NCBI RefSeq assembly: GCF_026212465.1
Contig: NC_080063.1
Coordinates: 64,501 to 128,500 of the forward strand
DNA: 64,000 nucleotides
DNA from: Amaranthus tricolor
Lineage: Eukaryota; Streptophyta; Magnoliopsida; Caryophyllales; Amaranthaceae
Direction: 5' to 3'
Part shown: piece after piece, positions 14,742 through 25,900 of the stretch
How the letters are laid out: each line of letters opens with the position of its first letter
Position numbering within the stretch: the first letter of the stretch is position 1
The notes under the pieces: generated by a model
Databases searched by the model: none
What the model was told of the DNA's origin: nothing
The model's input: only the letters and a program-made list of their open reading frames with translations
Translations under genes and position numbers: made by a program

Positions 14742-14746
14742 CAATG
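14742..14746. repeat. Target-site duplication CAATG, left copy
   Basis: CAATG directly precedes the outer end (TGATGTAA) of the LTR concatemer and is repeated directly after its other end at 19977-19981. Five base pairs is the usual duplication length for plant LTR retrotransposons. CAATG occurs about twice per satellite unit, so on its own it would be weak evidence. The paralogous uninterrupted copy at 3181-3185 makes it decisive. Confidence 0.93.
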
Positions 14747-15554
14747 TGATGTAAATGCTAATTCAAGACTTCCTAAATGATTAAGGAAGGAGAAGGACAA
14801 AAGAAAAGAAAGAAGAAGTAATTTGGACAGAATGTATATTTGAATGAAAATAGGACAACCAAAGCACAAGAACAAACTCAATGCAATAGTATTTAGGCTA
14901 GAGACAAGACAAACTCAATCTCCCCTAGTTTAATACTCAAGAACACACTCAAAGTATTAAAGAACTCTTGTTAACCTTGGACAAACACAAAGATAGGCAA
15001 GAAGAAAACACAAAGGTTGATTCATAAAACAAGTCTGAACTTTCATTCATGAATAGCTCTCTTTAAATAGAGTTACAACAGCAAAAGGAAGCTAAAAAGC
15101 AAGAGAAATTAAGGTGGGACGTCCAAGCATGGGGAACAAGCATTGGAACTCACAAAACAACATTAAATAGCTTCCAAAGCATGCATTAGGCTGATTTAAG
15201 TTGTTCCCTAAGCATGCAGTAGCTAATTAATCAGATTTAAGTGGTAAAAAGACTTTAAAAAACATAACTAAACTTGGACCTATCAAAGTGACGTCCAACC
15301 AATATATATGTAGCTTCACTTAATCTTCAACCCAAGTTAGACATGTAACAAATTCAGATTTAAAAGGATTAAAACCAAGTACTTCAAGAACTAAAGCAAT
15401 CGGCTCATGAGATAACGTATTTGATCTTGGATCAGAAGACAATATTGTCCAAAACCATACTTGAAACTTAAAATAAACCATATCCATATGTTAAAAAGAT
15501 TGACATGTGATTTGATTTTGAATAAGCCGATTGCTATTGCATCATCTTGCATCA
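14747..15554 (-). repeat. LTR 1 of the concatemer (outermost 3' LTR)
   Basis: 808 bp. On the + strand it starts TGATGTAAATGC and ends CTTGCATCA; in element orientation it runs TGATGCAAG to TTTACATCA. It is the downstream-most LTR of the minus-strand concatemer, so a transcript starting here would run left into satellite block 1. Confidence 0.93.
15061..15070 (-). promoter_or_regulatory. Probable LTR TATA box (CTATTTAAAG)
   Basis: On the minus strand the sequence reads CTATTTAAAG about 485 bp into the LTR. It is the best TATA-like motif there and suggests transcription starting about 30 bp further on. The same motif lies at 16535-16544, 18009-18018 and 19483-19492 in the other three LTRs. This is a motif match only. 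Confidence 0.5.
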
Positions 15555-16173
15555 TTCTCCTTTTCTTCGAAAAGAATTCGACCTCGAATTCGGTTATTCC
15601 TAAAAACACAAGTTCAATCTGACAAGCTTCAATATGTATATTTCCTCTAATCAACTCCTTTTCTTCAAAAATATACCCAAATTTAACACACTTTTCATCG
15701 ATGAGATTTTTTAGTTTTTCTTGCACCAAATAAAAACTACGTAAATCAAAATGATTGTTAAAATTGGTATTTGGTTGTTTAATTCCAATATTTTCTATGG
15801 GTTCAACTTGCTTTTCATCAATTGGCTCCTCATTTTTATCATTGGAAACTTTGAAGCCAGATATGTTCAACTCTATGGACTCTTCAACTTTTGTTTGATA
15901 AAAAACATTTTCATGGCTCTTCTCCCCAAGTTTAATTACAAGTTCCTCTCGGAGTATTTCTTCATCTACATGATCTTCTTTCTCTAGGACAAGGGACTTA
16001 TACATTTTCTCTTCTTCTTCCATAATGGAACATTTGGAAGGTAAAATAGCTTTGAAAGGACATTTACAAGTAAGATGACTTTTATCTTTACATATAAAAC
16101 ATCTTTTACCCAAGTTGTTCAATTTTTTAGTAATAACTCGCAACATTTCCGCCAAATCTCCACAAGTGCCCAT
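15391..16173 (-). CDS. Gag-like zinc-knuckle protein of the small LTR element, copy 1
   Basis: 260 codons, ATG at 16173 to TAG at 15391. A GTG five codons upstream is in frame, but ATG is the credible eukaryotic start. Residues 25-38 form a CX2CX4HX4C zinc knuckle (CFIC, H33, C38), the nucleic-acid-binding motif of retroelement nucleocapsid proteins. Residues 50-130 are rich in Glu and Lys and no capsid domain is recognisable. The frame runs through the polypurine tract (near codon 206) and ends about 55 codons inside the LTR, so the C-terminus was probably not shaped by selection. The start lies 34 bp downstream of the primer-binding site. It may be a gag remnant kept for packaging, or a degenerate frame. 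Family assignment below retroelement Gag is not possible. Confidence 0.65.
   Translation of the reverse strand: MGTCGDLAEMLRVITKKLNNLGKRCFICKDKSHLTCKCPFKAILPSKCSIMEEEEKMYKSLVLEKEDHVDEEILREELVIKLGEKSHENVFYQTKVEESIELNISGFKVSNDKNEEPIDEKQVEPIENIGIKQPNTNFNNHFDLRSFYLVQEKLKNLIDEKCVKFGYIFEEKELIRGNIHIEACQIELVFLGITEFEVEFFSKKRRMMQDDAIAIGLFKIKSHVNLFNIWIWFILSFKYGFGQYCLLIQDQIRYLMSRLL
15555..15568 (-). other. Polypurine tract beside LTR 1
   Basis: On the minus strand GAAGAAAAGGAGAA directly precedes the 3' LTR start TGATGCAAG. This is the expected position and composition for the plus-strand primer of reverse transcription. Equivalent tracts lie at 17029-17042 and 18503-18516. Confidence 0.85.
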
Positions 16174-16206
16174 TTTTTTTTTAAACACCCTTTCGATCCA
16201 CCAAAA

Positions 16207-16218
16207 GCTCTGATACCA
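16207..16218 (-). other. Primer-binding site for initiator tRNA-Met, unit 1
   Basis: On the minus strand TGGTATCAGAGC lies two bases after the LTR end. It is the well-known plant retrotransposon primer site complementary to the 3' end of initiator tRNA-Met. It fixes the minus-strand orientation and the inner LTR boundary. Confidence 0.93.
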
Positions 16219-16220
16219 AA

Positions 16221-17028
16221 TGATGTAAATGCTAATTCAAGACTTCCTAAATGATTAAGGAAGGAGAAGGACAAAAGAAAAGAAAGAAGAAGTAATTTGG
16301 ACAGAATGTATATTTGAATGAAAATAGGACAACCAAAGCACAAGAACAAACTCAATGCAATAGTATTTAGGCTAGAGACAAGACAAACTCAATCTCCCCT
16401 AGTTTAATACTCAAGAACACACTCAAAGTATTAAAGAACTCTTGTTAACCTTGGACAAACACAAAGATAGGCAAGAAGAAAACACAAAGGTTGATTCATA
16501 AAACAAGTCTGAACTTTCATTCATGAATAGCTCTCTTTAAATAGAGTTACAACAGCAAAAGGAAGCTAAAAAGCAAGAGAAATTAAGGTGGGACGTCCAA
16601 GCATGGGGAACAAGCATTGGAACTCACAAAACAACATTAAATAGCTTCCAAAGCATGCATTAGGCTGATTTAAGTTGTTCCCTAAGCATGCAGTAGCTAA
16701 TTAATCAGATTTAAGTGGTAAAAAGACTTTAAAAAACATAACTAAACTTGGACCTATCAAAGTGACGTCCAACCAATATATATGTAGCTTCACTTAATCT
16801 TCAACCCAAGTTAGACATGTAACAAATTCAGATTTAAAAGGATTAAAACCAAGTACTTCAAGAACTAAAGCAATCGGCTCATGAGATAACGTATTTGATC
16901 TTGGATCAGAAGACAATATTGTCCAAAACCATACTTGAAACTTAAAATAAACCATATCCATATGTTAAAAAGATTGACATGTGATTTGATTTTGAATAAG
17001 CCGATTGCTATTGCATCATCTTGCATCA
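16221..17028 (-). repeat. LTR 2 of the concatemer
   Basis: Second 808-bp LTR, with a polypurine tract on one side and a primer-binding site on the other. It serves as 3' LTR for one unit and 5' LTR for its neighbour, which is the shared-LTR arrangement expected from LTR-LTR recombination. Confidence 0.93.
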
Positions 17029-17647
17029 TTCTCCTTTTCTTCGAAAAGAATTCGACCTCGAATTCGGTTATTCCTAAAAACACAAGTTCAATCTGACAAG
17101 CTTCAATATGTATATTTCCTCTAATCAACTCCTTTTCTTCAAAAATATACCCAAATTTAACACACTTTTCATCGATGAGATTTTTTAGTTTTTCTTGCAC
17201 CAAATAAAAACTACGTAAATCAAAATGATTGTTAAAATTGGTATTTGGTTGTTTAATTCCAATATTTTCTATGGGTTCAACTTGCTTTTCATCAATTGGC
17301 TCCTCATTTTTATCATTGGAAACTTTGAAGCCAGATATGTTCAACTCTATGGACTCTTCAACTTTTGTTTGATAAAAAACATTTTCATGGCTCTTCTCCC
17401 CAAGTTTAATTACAAGTTCCTCTCGGAGTATTTCTTCATCTACATGATCTTCTTTCTCTAGGACAAGGGACTTATACATTTTCTCTTCTTCTTCCATAAT
17501 GGAACATTTGGAAGGTAAAATAGCTTTGAAAGGACATTTACAAGTAAGATGACTTTTATCTTTACATATAAAACATCTTTTACCCAAGTTGTTCAATTTT
17601 TTAGTAATAACTCGCAACATTTCCGCCAAATCTCCACAAGTGCCCAT
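16865..17647 (-). CDS. Gag-like zinc-knuckle protein, copy 2
   Basis: Same 260-codon frame as the copy ending at 15391, shifted by 1,474 bp, with an identical protein. ATG at 17647, zinc knuckle at residues 25-38, TAG inside LTR 2. Absence of any change against the other two copies means very recent duplication, gene conversion, or an assembly repeat. Confidence 0.63.
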   Translation of the reverse strand: MGTCGDLAEMLRVITKKLNNLGKRCFICKDKSHLTCKCPFKAILPSKCSIMEEEEKMYKSLVLEKEDHVDEEILREELVIKLGEKSHENVFYQTKVEESIELNISGFKVSNDKNEEPIDEKQVEPIENIGIKQPNTNFNNHFDLRSFYLVQEKLKNLIDEKCVKFGYIFEEKELIRGNIHIEACQIELVFLGITEFEVEFFSKKRRMMQDDAIAIGLFKIKSHVNLFNIWIWFILSFKYGFGQYCLLIQDQIRYLMSRLL

Positions 17648-17680
17648 TTTTTTTTTAAACACCCTTTCGATCCACCAAAA

Positions 17681-17692
17681 GCTCTGATACCA
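17681..17692 (-). other. Primer-binding site for initiator tRNA-Met, unit 2
   Basis: TGGTATCAGAGC on the minus strand, two bases from the boundary of LTR 3. Identical to unit 1. Confidence 0.92.
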
Positions 17693-17694
17693 AA

Positions 17695-18502
17695 TGATGT
17701 AAATGCTAATTCAAGACTTCCTAAATGATTAAGGAAGGAGAAGGACAAAAGAAAAGAAAGAAGAAGTAATTTGGACAGAATGTATATTTGAATGAAAATA
17801 GGACAACCAAAGCACAAGAACAAACTCAATGCAATAGTATTTAGGCTAGAGACAAGACAAACTCAATCTCCCCTAGTTTAATACTCAAGAACACACTCAA
17901 AGTATTAAAGAACTCTTGTTAACCTTGGACAAACACAAAGATAGGCAAGAAGAAAACACAAAGGTTGATTCATAAAACAAGTCTGAACTTTCATTCATGA
18001 ATAGCTCTCTTTAAATAGAGTTACAACAGCAAAAGGAAGCTAAAAAGCAAGAGAAATTAAGGTGGGACGTCCAAGCATGGGGAACAAGCATTGGAACTCA
18101 CAAAACAACATTAAATAGCTTCCAAAGCATGCATTAGGCTGATTTAAGTTGTTCCCTAAGCATGCAGTAGCTAATTAATCAGATTTAAGTGGTAAAAAGA
18201 CTTTAAAAAACATAACTAAACTTGGACCTATCAAAGTGACGTCCAACCAATATATATGTAGCTTCACTTAATCTTCAACCCAAGTTAGACATGTAACAAA
18301 TTCAGATTTAAAAGGATTAAAACCAAGTACTTCAAGAACTAAAGCAATCGGCTCATGAGATAACGTATTTGATCTTGGATCAGAAGACAATATTGTCCAA
18401 AACCATACTTGAAACTTAAAATAAACCATATCCATATGTTAAAAAGATTGACATGTGATTTGATTTTGAATAAGCCGATTGCTATTGCATCATCTTGCAT
18501 CA
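17695..18502 (-). repeat. LTR 3 of the concatemer
   Basis: Third 808-bp LTR, shared between units 2 and 3, with the same TGATGTAA and TTGCATCA ends on the + strand. Confidence 0.93.
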
Positions 18503-19121
18503 TTCTCCTTTTCTTCGAAAAGAATTCGACCTCGAATTCGGTTATTCCTAAAAACACAAGTTCAATCTGACAAGCTTCAATATGTATATTTCCTCTAATC
18601 AACTCCTTTTCTTCAAAAATATACCCAAATTTAACACACTTTTCATCGATGAGATTTTTTAGTTTTTCTTGCACCAAATAAAAACTACGTAAATCAAAAT
18701 GATTGTTAAAATTGGTATTTGGTTGTTTAATTCCAATATTTTCTATGGGTTCAACTTGCTTTTCATCAATTGGCTCCTCATTTTTATCATTGGAAACTTT
18801 GAAGCCAGATATGTTCAACTCTATGGACTCTTCAACTTTTGTTTGATAAAAAACATTTTCATGGCTCTTCTCCCCAAGTTTAATTACAAGTTCCTCTCGG
18901 AGTATTTCTTCATCTACATGATCTTCTTTCTCTAGGACAAGGGACTTATACATTTTCTCTTCTTCTTCCATAATGGAACATTTGGAAGGTAAAATAGCTT
19001 TGAAAGGACATTTACAAGTAAGATGACTTTTATCTTTACATATAAAACATCTTTTACCCAAGTTGTTCAATTTTTTAGTAATAACTCGCAACATTTCCGC
19101 CAAATCTCCACAAGTGCCCAT
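18339..19121 (-). CDS. Gag-like zinc-knuckle protein, copy 3
   Basis: Third identical copy of the 260-codon frame. ATG at 19121, zinc knuckle at residues 25-38, TAG inside LTR 3. This unit is nearest the outermost 5' LTR (19169-19976), so it would be the first one transcribed from that promoter. Confidence 0.63.
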   Translation of the reverse strand: MGTCGDLAEMLRVITKKLNNLGKRCFICKDKSHLTCKCPFKAILPSKCSIMEEEEKMYKSLVLEKEDHVDEEILREELVIKLGEKSHENVFYQTKVEESIELNISGFKVSNDKNEEPIDEKQVEPIENIGIKQPNTNFNNHFDLRSFYLVQEKLKNLIDEKCVKFGYIFEEKELIRGNIHIEACQIELVFLGITEFEVEFFSKKRRMMQDDAIAIGLFKIKSHVNLFNIWIWFILSFKYGFGQYCLLIQDQIRYLMSRLL

Positions 19122-19154
19122 TTTTTTTTTAAACACCCTTTCGATCCACCAAAA

Positions 19155-19166
19155 GCTCTGATACCA
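19155..19166 (-). other. Primer-binding site for initiator tRNA-Met, unit 3
   Basis: TGGTATCAGAGC on the minus strand, two bases from LTR 4. In a normal life cycle this would be the primer site used with the outermost 5' LTR. Confidence 0.92.
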
Positions 19167-19168
19167 AA

Positions 19169-19976
19169 TGATGTAAATGCTAATTCAAGACTTCCTAAAT
19201 GATTAAGGAAGGAGAAGGACAAAAGAAAAGAAAGAAGAAGTAATTTGGACAGAATGTATATTTGAATGAAAATAGGACAACCAAAGCACAAGAACAAACT
19301 CAATGCAATAGTATTTAGGCTAGAGACAAGACAAACTCAATCTCCCCTAGTTTAATACTCAAGAACACACTCAAAGTATTAAAGAACTCTTGTTAACCTT
19401 GGACAAACACAAAGATAGGCAAGAAGAAAACACAAAGGTTGATTCATAAAACAAGTCTGAACTTTCATTCATGAATAGCTCTCTTTAAATAGAGTTACAA
19501 CAGCAAAAGGAAGCTAAAAAGCAAGAGAAATTAAGGTGGGACGTCCAAGCATGGGGAACAAGCATTGGAACTCACAAAACAACATTAAATAGCTTCCAAA
19601 GCATGCATTAGGCTGATTTAAGTTGTTCCCTAAGCATGCAGTAGCTAATTAATCAGATTTAAGTGGTAAAAAGACTTTAAAAAACATAACTAAACTTGGA
19701 CCTATCAAAGTGACGTCCAACCAATATATATGTAGCTTCACTTAATCTTCAACCCAAGTTAGACATGTAACAAATTCAGATTTAAAAGGATTAAAACCAA
19801 GTACTTCAAGAACTAAAGCAATCGGCTCATGAGATAACGTATTTGATCTTGGATCAGAAGACAATATTGTCCAAAACCATACTTGAAACTTAAAATAAAC
19901 CATATCCATATGTTAAAAAGATTGACATGTGATTTGATTTTGAATAAGCCGATTGCTATTGCATCATCTTGCATCA
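19169..19976 (-). repeat. LTR 4 of the concatemer (outermost 5' LTR)
   Basis: Full 808-bp LTR ending exactly at CTTGCATCA, after which satellite resumes. That the last partial 1,474-bp period ends precisely at the LTR terminus, followed by the target duplication, shows that the right edge is a true integration end and not a random break. Confidence 0.94.
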
Positions 19977-19981
19977 CAATG
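19977..19981 (-). repeat. Target-site duplication CAATG, right copy
   Basis: Matches 14742-14746. Downstream satellite continues in register with the paralogous segment that starts at 3181. Confidence 0.93.
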
Positions 19982-22900
19982 ATCAATGAAGAATGAACGA
20001 TGAAGAATGAATAAGGATCAATGATCAATGATGAATGAACGATGAAGAATGAACAAGGATCAATGATAAATGACGAATGAACGATGAAGAATGAGCAAGG
20101 ATTAATGATCAATGAAGAATGAACGATGAACAATGAACAAGGAGTAATGGTCAATGACGAATGAACGATGAAGAATGAACAAGGAACAATGATCAATGAC
20201 GAATGAACGATGAAGAATGAACATGGATCAATGATCAATGAAGAATGAACGATGAAGAATGAACAACGATCAATGATCAATGAAGAATGAACAATGAAGA
20301 ATGAATAACGATCAATGATCAATGACGAATGAACGATGAAGAATGAACAAGGATCAATGATCAATGAAGAATGAACGATGAAGAATGAACAAGGAGTAAT
20401 GGTCAATGACGAATGAACGATGAAGAATGAACAAGGATCAATGATCAATGACGAATGAACGATGAAGAATGAACATGGATCAATGATCAATGACGAATGA
20501 ACGATGAAGAATGAACAAGGATCAATGATCAATGAAGAATGAACGATGAAGAATGAACAAGGATCAATGGTCAATGATGAATGAACGATGAAGAATGAAC
20601 AAGGATCAATGATCGATGAAGAATGAACAAGGATCAATGATCAATGAAGAATGAACGATGAAGAATGAACAAGGATCAATTGTCAATGACGAATGAACGA
20701 TGAAGAATGAACAAAGATCAATGATCAAAGAAGAATGAATGATGAAGAATGAACAAGGATTAATGGTCAATTACGAATGAACGATGAAGAATGAACAAGG
20801 ATCAATGATCAATGAAGAATGAACGATGAAGAATGAACAAGGATCAATGATCAATGAAGAATGAACGATGAAGAATGAATAAGGATCAATGATGAATGAC
20901 GAATGAACGATGAAGAATGAACGAGGATCAATGATCAATGACGAATGAACGATGAAGAATGAACAAAGATCAATGATCAATGACGAATGAACGATGAAGA
21001 ATGAATAAGGATCAATGATCAATGACGAATGAACGATGAAGAATGAACAAGGATCAATGATCAATGACGAATGAACGATGAAGAATGAACAAGGATCAAT
21101 GATCAATGACAAATGAACGATGAAGAATGAACAAGGATCAATGATCAATGACGAATGACCAATGAAGAATTAACAAGGATCAATGATCAATGAAGAATGT
21201 ACGATGAAGAATGAACAAGGATTAATGGTCAATGTCGAATGAATGAACGATGAAGAATGAACAAGGAGTAATGGTCAATGACGAATGAACGATGAAGAAT
21301 GAACAAGGATCAATGATCGTTGAAGAATGAACAAGGATCAATGATCAATTACGAATGAACGATGAAGAATGAACAAGGATCAATGATCAATGAAGAATGA
21401 ATAAGGAGTAATGGTCAATGACGAATGAACGATGAAGAATGAACAAGGATCAATGATCAATGACGAATGAACGATGAAGAATGAACAAGGATCAATGATC
21501 AATGAAGAATGAACGATGAAGAATGAACAAGGATCAATGATCAATGAAGAATGAACGATGAAGAATGAACAAGGATCAATGGTCAATGACGAAAGAACGA
21601 TGAAGAATGAACAAGGATTAATGATCGATGAAGAATGAACAAGGATCAATGATCAATGAAGAATGAACGATGAAGAATGAACAAGGATCAATGGTCAATG
21701 ACGACTGAACGATGAAGAATGAACAAAGATCAATGATCAAAGAAGAATGAACGATGAAGAATGAACAAGGATTAATGGTCAATTACTAATGAACGATAAA
21801 GAATGAACAAGGATTAATGATCAATGAAGAATGAACGATGAAGAATGAACAAGCATCAATGATCAATGAAGAATGAACGATGAAGAATGAACAAGGATCA
21901 ATGCTCAATATAGAATGAACGATGAAGAATGAACAAGGATCAATGATCAATGAAGAATCAACGATGAAGAATGAAAAAGGATCAATGATCAATGAAGAAT
22001 GAACAAGGAGTAATGGTCAATGACGAATGAACGATGTAGAATGAACAAGGATCAATGATCAATGACGAATGAACGATGAAGAATGAACAAGGATCAATGA
22101 TCAATGAAGAATGAACGATGAAGAATGAACAAGGATCAATGATCAATGAAGAATGAACGATGAAGAATGAACAAGGATCAATGGTCAATGACGAATGAAC
22201 GATGAAGAATGAACAAGGATCAATGATCGATGAAGAATGAACAAGGATCAATGATCAATGAAGAATGAACGATGAAGAATGAACAAGGATCAATGGTCAA
22301 TGACGACTGAACGATGAAGAATGAACAAAGATCAATGATCAAAGAAGAATGAACGATGAAGAATGAACAAGGATTAATGGTCAATTACGAATGAACGATA
22401 AAGAATGAACAAGGATCAATGATCAATGAAGAATGAACGATGAAGAATGAACAAGCATCAATGATCAATGAAGAATGAACGATGAAGAATGAACAAGGAT
22501 CAATGCTCAATATAGAATCAATGATGAAGAATGAACAAGGATCAATGATCAATGAAGAATGAACGATGAAGAATGAACAAGGATTAATGGTCAATGACGA
22601 ATGAACGATGAAGAATGAACAAGGATCAATGATCAATGACGAATGAACGATGAAGAATGAACAAGGATCAATGATCAATGAAGAATGAACGATGAAGAAT
22701 GAACAAGGATCAATGATCAATGAAGAATGAACGATGAAGAATGAAAAAGGATCAATGATCAATGACGAATGAACGATGAAGAATGAACAAGGATCAATAA
22801 TCAATGAAGAATGAACGATGAAGAATGAACAAGGATCAATGCTCAATATCGAATGAACGATGAAGAATGAACAAGGATCAATGATCAATGAAGAATGAAC

Positions 22901-25900
22901 GATGAAGAATAAACAAGGATCAATGATCAATGAAGAATGAACGATGAAGAATGAACAAGGATCAATGGTCAATGACGAATGAACGATGAAGAATGAACAA
23001 GGATCAATGATCAATGAAGAATTAAAGATGAAGAATGAACAAGGATCAATGCTCAATATCGAATGAACGATGAAGAATGAACAAGGATCAATGATCAATG
23101 AAGAATCAACGATGAAGAATGAACAAGGATCAATGATCAATGAAGAATGAACGATGAAGAATGAACAAGGATCAATGATCAATGAAGAATGAACGATGAA
23201 GAATGAACAAGGATTAATGGTCAATGACAAATGAACGATGAAGAATGAACAAGGATCAATGCTCAATGAAGAATGAACGATGAAGAATGAACAAGGTTCA
23301 ATGATCAATGAAGAATGAACGATGAAGTATGAACAAGGATCAATGATCAATGAAGAATGAACGATGAAGAATGAACAAGGATTAATGGTCAATGACAAAT
23401 GAACGATGAAGAATGAACAAGGATCAATGATCAATGAAGAATGAACGATGAAGAATGAACAAGGATCAATGCTCAATATTGAATGAACGATGAAGAATGA
23501 ACAATGATCAATGATCAATGAAGAATCAACGATGAAGAATGAACAACGATCAATGATCTATGAAGAATGAACGATGAAGAATGAATAACTATCAATGATC
23601 AATGACGAATGAACGATGAAGAATGAACAAGGATCAATGATCAATGAAGAATGAACGATGAAGAATGAACAAGGATTAATGGTCAATGACGAATGAACGA
23701 TGAAGAATGAACAAGGATCAATGATCAATGATCAATGATGAATGAACGATGAAGAATGAACGAGGATCAATGATCAATGACGAATGAACGATGAAGAATG
23801 AACAAGGATCAATGATCAATGAAGAATGAACAAGGAGTAATGGTCAATGACGAATGAACGATGAAGAATGAACAAGGATCAATGATCTATGACGAATGAA
23901 CGATGAAGAATGAACAAGGATCAATGATCAATGAAGAATGAACGATGAAGAATGAACAAGGATCAATGGTCAATGACGAATGAACGATGAAGAATGAACA
24001 AGGATCAATGATCGATGAAGAATGAACAAGGATCAATGATCAATGAAGAATGAACGATGAAGAATGAACAAGGATCAATGATCAATGAAGAATGAACGAT
24101 GAAGAATGAACAAGGATTAATGGTCAATGACGAATGAACGATGAAGAATGAACAAGGATCAATGATCAATGACGAATGAACGATGAAGAATGAACGAGGA
24201 TCAATGATCAATGACGAATGAACGATGAAGAATGAACAAGGATCAATGATCAATGAAGAATGAACGATGAAGAATGAACAAGGATCAATGCTCAATATCG
24301 AATGAACGATGAAGAATGAACAAGGATCAATGATCAATGAAGAATGAACGATGAAGAATAAACAAGGATCAATGATCAATGAAGAATGAACGATGAAGAA
24401 TGAACAAGGATCAATGGTCAATGACGAATGAACGATGAAGAATGAACAAGGATCAATGATCAATGAAGAATGAACGATGAAGAATGAACAAGGATCATTG
24501 ATCAATGACGAATGAACGATGAAGAATGAACAAGGATCAATGATCAATGAAGAAAGAATGATTAAGAATGAACAAGGATTAATGGTCAATGACGAATGAA
24601 CAATGAAGAATGAACAAGGATCAATGATCAATGACGAATGAACGATGAAGAATGAACGAGGATCAATGATCAATGACGAAATGAACAAGGATCAATGGTC
24701 AATGATGAATGAACGATGAAGAATAAACAAGGATCAATGATCAATGAAGAATGAACGATGAAGAATGAACAAGGATCAATGGTCAATGACGAATGAACGA
24801 TGAAGAATGAACAAGGATCAATGATCAATGAAGAATGAACGATGAAGAATGAACAAGGATCATTGATCAATGACGAATGAACGATGAAGAATGAACAAGG
24901 ATCAATGATCAATGAAGAATGAATGATGAAGAATGAACAAGGATTAATGGTCAATGACGAATGAACGATGAAGAATGAACAAGGAACAATGATCAATGAC
25001 GAATGAACGATGAAGAATGAACAAGGATCAGTGATCAATGAAGAATGAACGATGAAGAATGAACAAGGTTTAATGGTCAATGACGAATGAACGATGAAGA
25101 ATGAACAAGGATCAATGATCAATATCGAATGAACGATGAAGAATGAACAAGGATCAATGATCAATGAAGAATCAACGATAAAGAATGAACAAGGATCAAT
25201 AATCAATGAAGAATGAACGATGAAGAATGAATAAGGATCAATGATCAATGACGAATGAACGATGAAGAATGAACAAGGATTAATGATCAATGACGAATGA
25301 ACGATGAAGAATGAACAAGGATTAATGATCAATGAAGAATGAACGATGAAGAATGAACAAGGATTAATGGTCAATGACGAATGAACGATGAAGAATGAAC
25401 AAGGAGCAATGATCAATGACGAATGAACGATGAAGAATGAACATGGATCAATGATCAATGAAGAATGAACGATGAAGAATGAACAAGGATCAATGATCAA
25501 TGAAGAATGAACGAAGAAGAATGAACAAGGATTAATGGTCAATGACAAATGAACGATGAAGAATGAACAAGGATCAATGATCAATGAAGAATGAACGATG
25601 AAGAATGAACAAGGATCAATGCTCAATATTGAATGAACGATGAAGAATGAACAATGATCAATGATCAATGAAGAATCAACGATGAAGAATGAACAACGAT
25701 CAATGATCTATGAAGAATGAACGATGAAGAATGAATAACTATCAATGATCAATGACGAATGAACGATGAAGAATGAACAAGGATCAATGATCAATGAAGA
25801 ATGAACGATGAAGAATGAACAAGGATTAATGGTCAATGACGAATGAACGATGAAGAATGAACAAGGATCAATGATCAATGACGAATGAACGATGAAGAAT

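Larger units (their letters stand above)
1..14746. repeat. Satellite block 1, 42-bp unit (about 350 copies)
   Basis: A continuous tandem array. The unit on the + strand is GATCAAT, GATCAAT, GAAGAAT, GAACGAT, GAAGAAT, GAACAAG (6 x 7 bp). Common variants are GACGAAT for GAAGAAT, GGTCAAT or GCTCAAT for the second heptamer, and ATCGAAT in units containing GCTCAAT. Units shortened to 28 bp (two heptamers missing) occur, for example near 4596-4620 and 5191-5222. A lengthened unit with an extra GATCAAT lies near 8936-8965. The consensus is 33% GC and 74% purine on the + strand. Longer duplications inside the block are listed separately. No gene, RNA gene or foreign insertion is visible before 14747. 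The block continues off the left edge of the window. Confidence 0.97.
14747..19976 (-). mobile_element. Tandem concatemer of a non-autonomous gag-only LTR retrotransposon
   Basis: The structure is four 808-bp LTRs alternating with three 666-bp internal regions (4 x 808 + 3 x 666 = 5,230 bp), repeating with period 1,474 bp. The LTRs begin and end with TGATG/CATCA. On the minus strand each internal region starts with a primer-binding site for initiator tRNA-Met, then a short gag-like frame, then a polypurine tract abutting the next LTR. There is no protease, reverse transcriptase, RNase H or integrase, so mobility would need another element's enzymes. A single unit would be 2,282 bp. This resembles the TR-GAG type of plant non-autonomous elements, although only the nucleocapsid part of Gag is recognisable. 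The whole concatemer is flanked by one CAATG duplication. No difference between the repeated units was noticed. Confidence 0.93.

Noticed and set aside
1..14746. CRISPR array
   Set aside because: Repeats abut with no unique spacers, there are no cas genes, and the sequence context is plant retrotransposon.
1..14746. Telomeric repeat array, because of the 7-bp sub-unit
   Set aside because: No TTTAGGG or CCCTAAA runs. The heptamers are of the GATCAAT and GAAGAAT type.
15751..15987. Plus-strand frame of 78 codons inside the gag-only element, and similar short frames within the gypsy elements
   Set aside because: Antisense to recognisable Gag or Pol coding sequence; no homology or start context supports them.
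19813..20637. Chimeric minus-strand frame joining satellite to sequence shared with the gag-like protein's C-terminus
   Set aside because: It simply crosses the right integration edge from satellite into LTR 4. The shared residues are LTR readthrough, not a protein.
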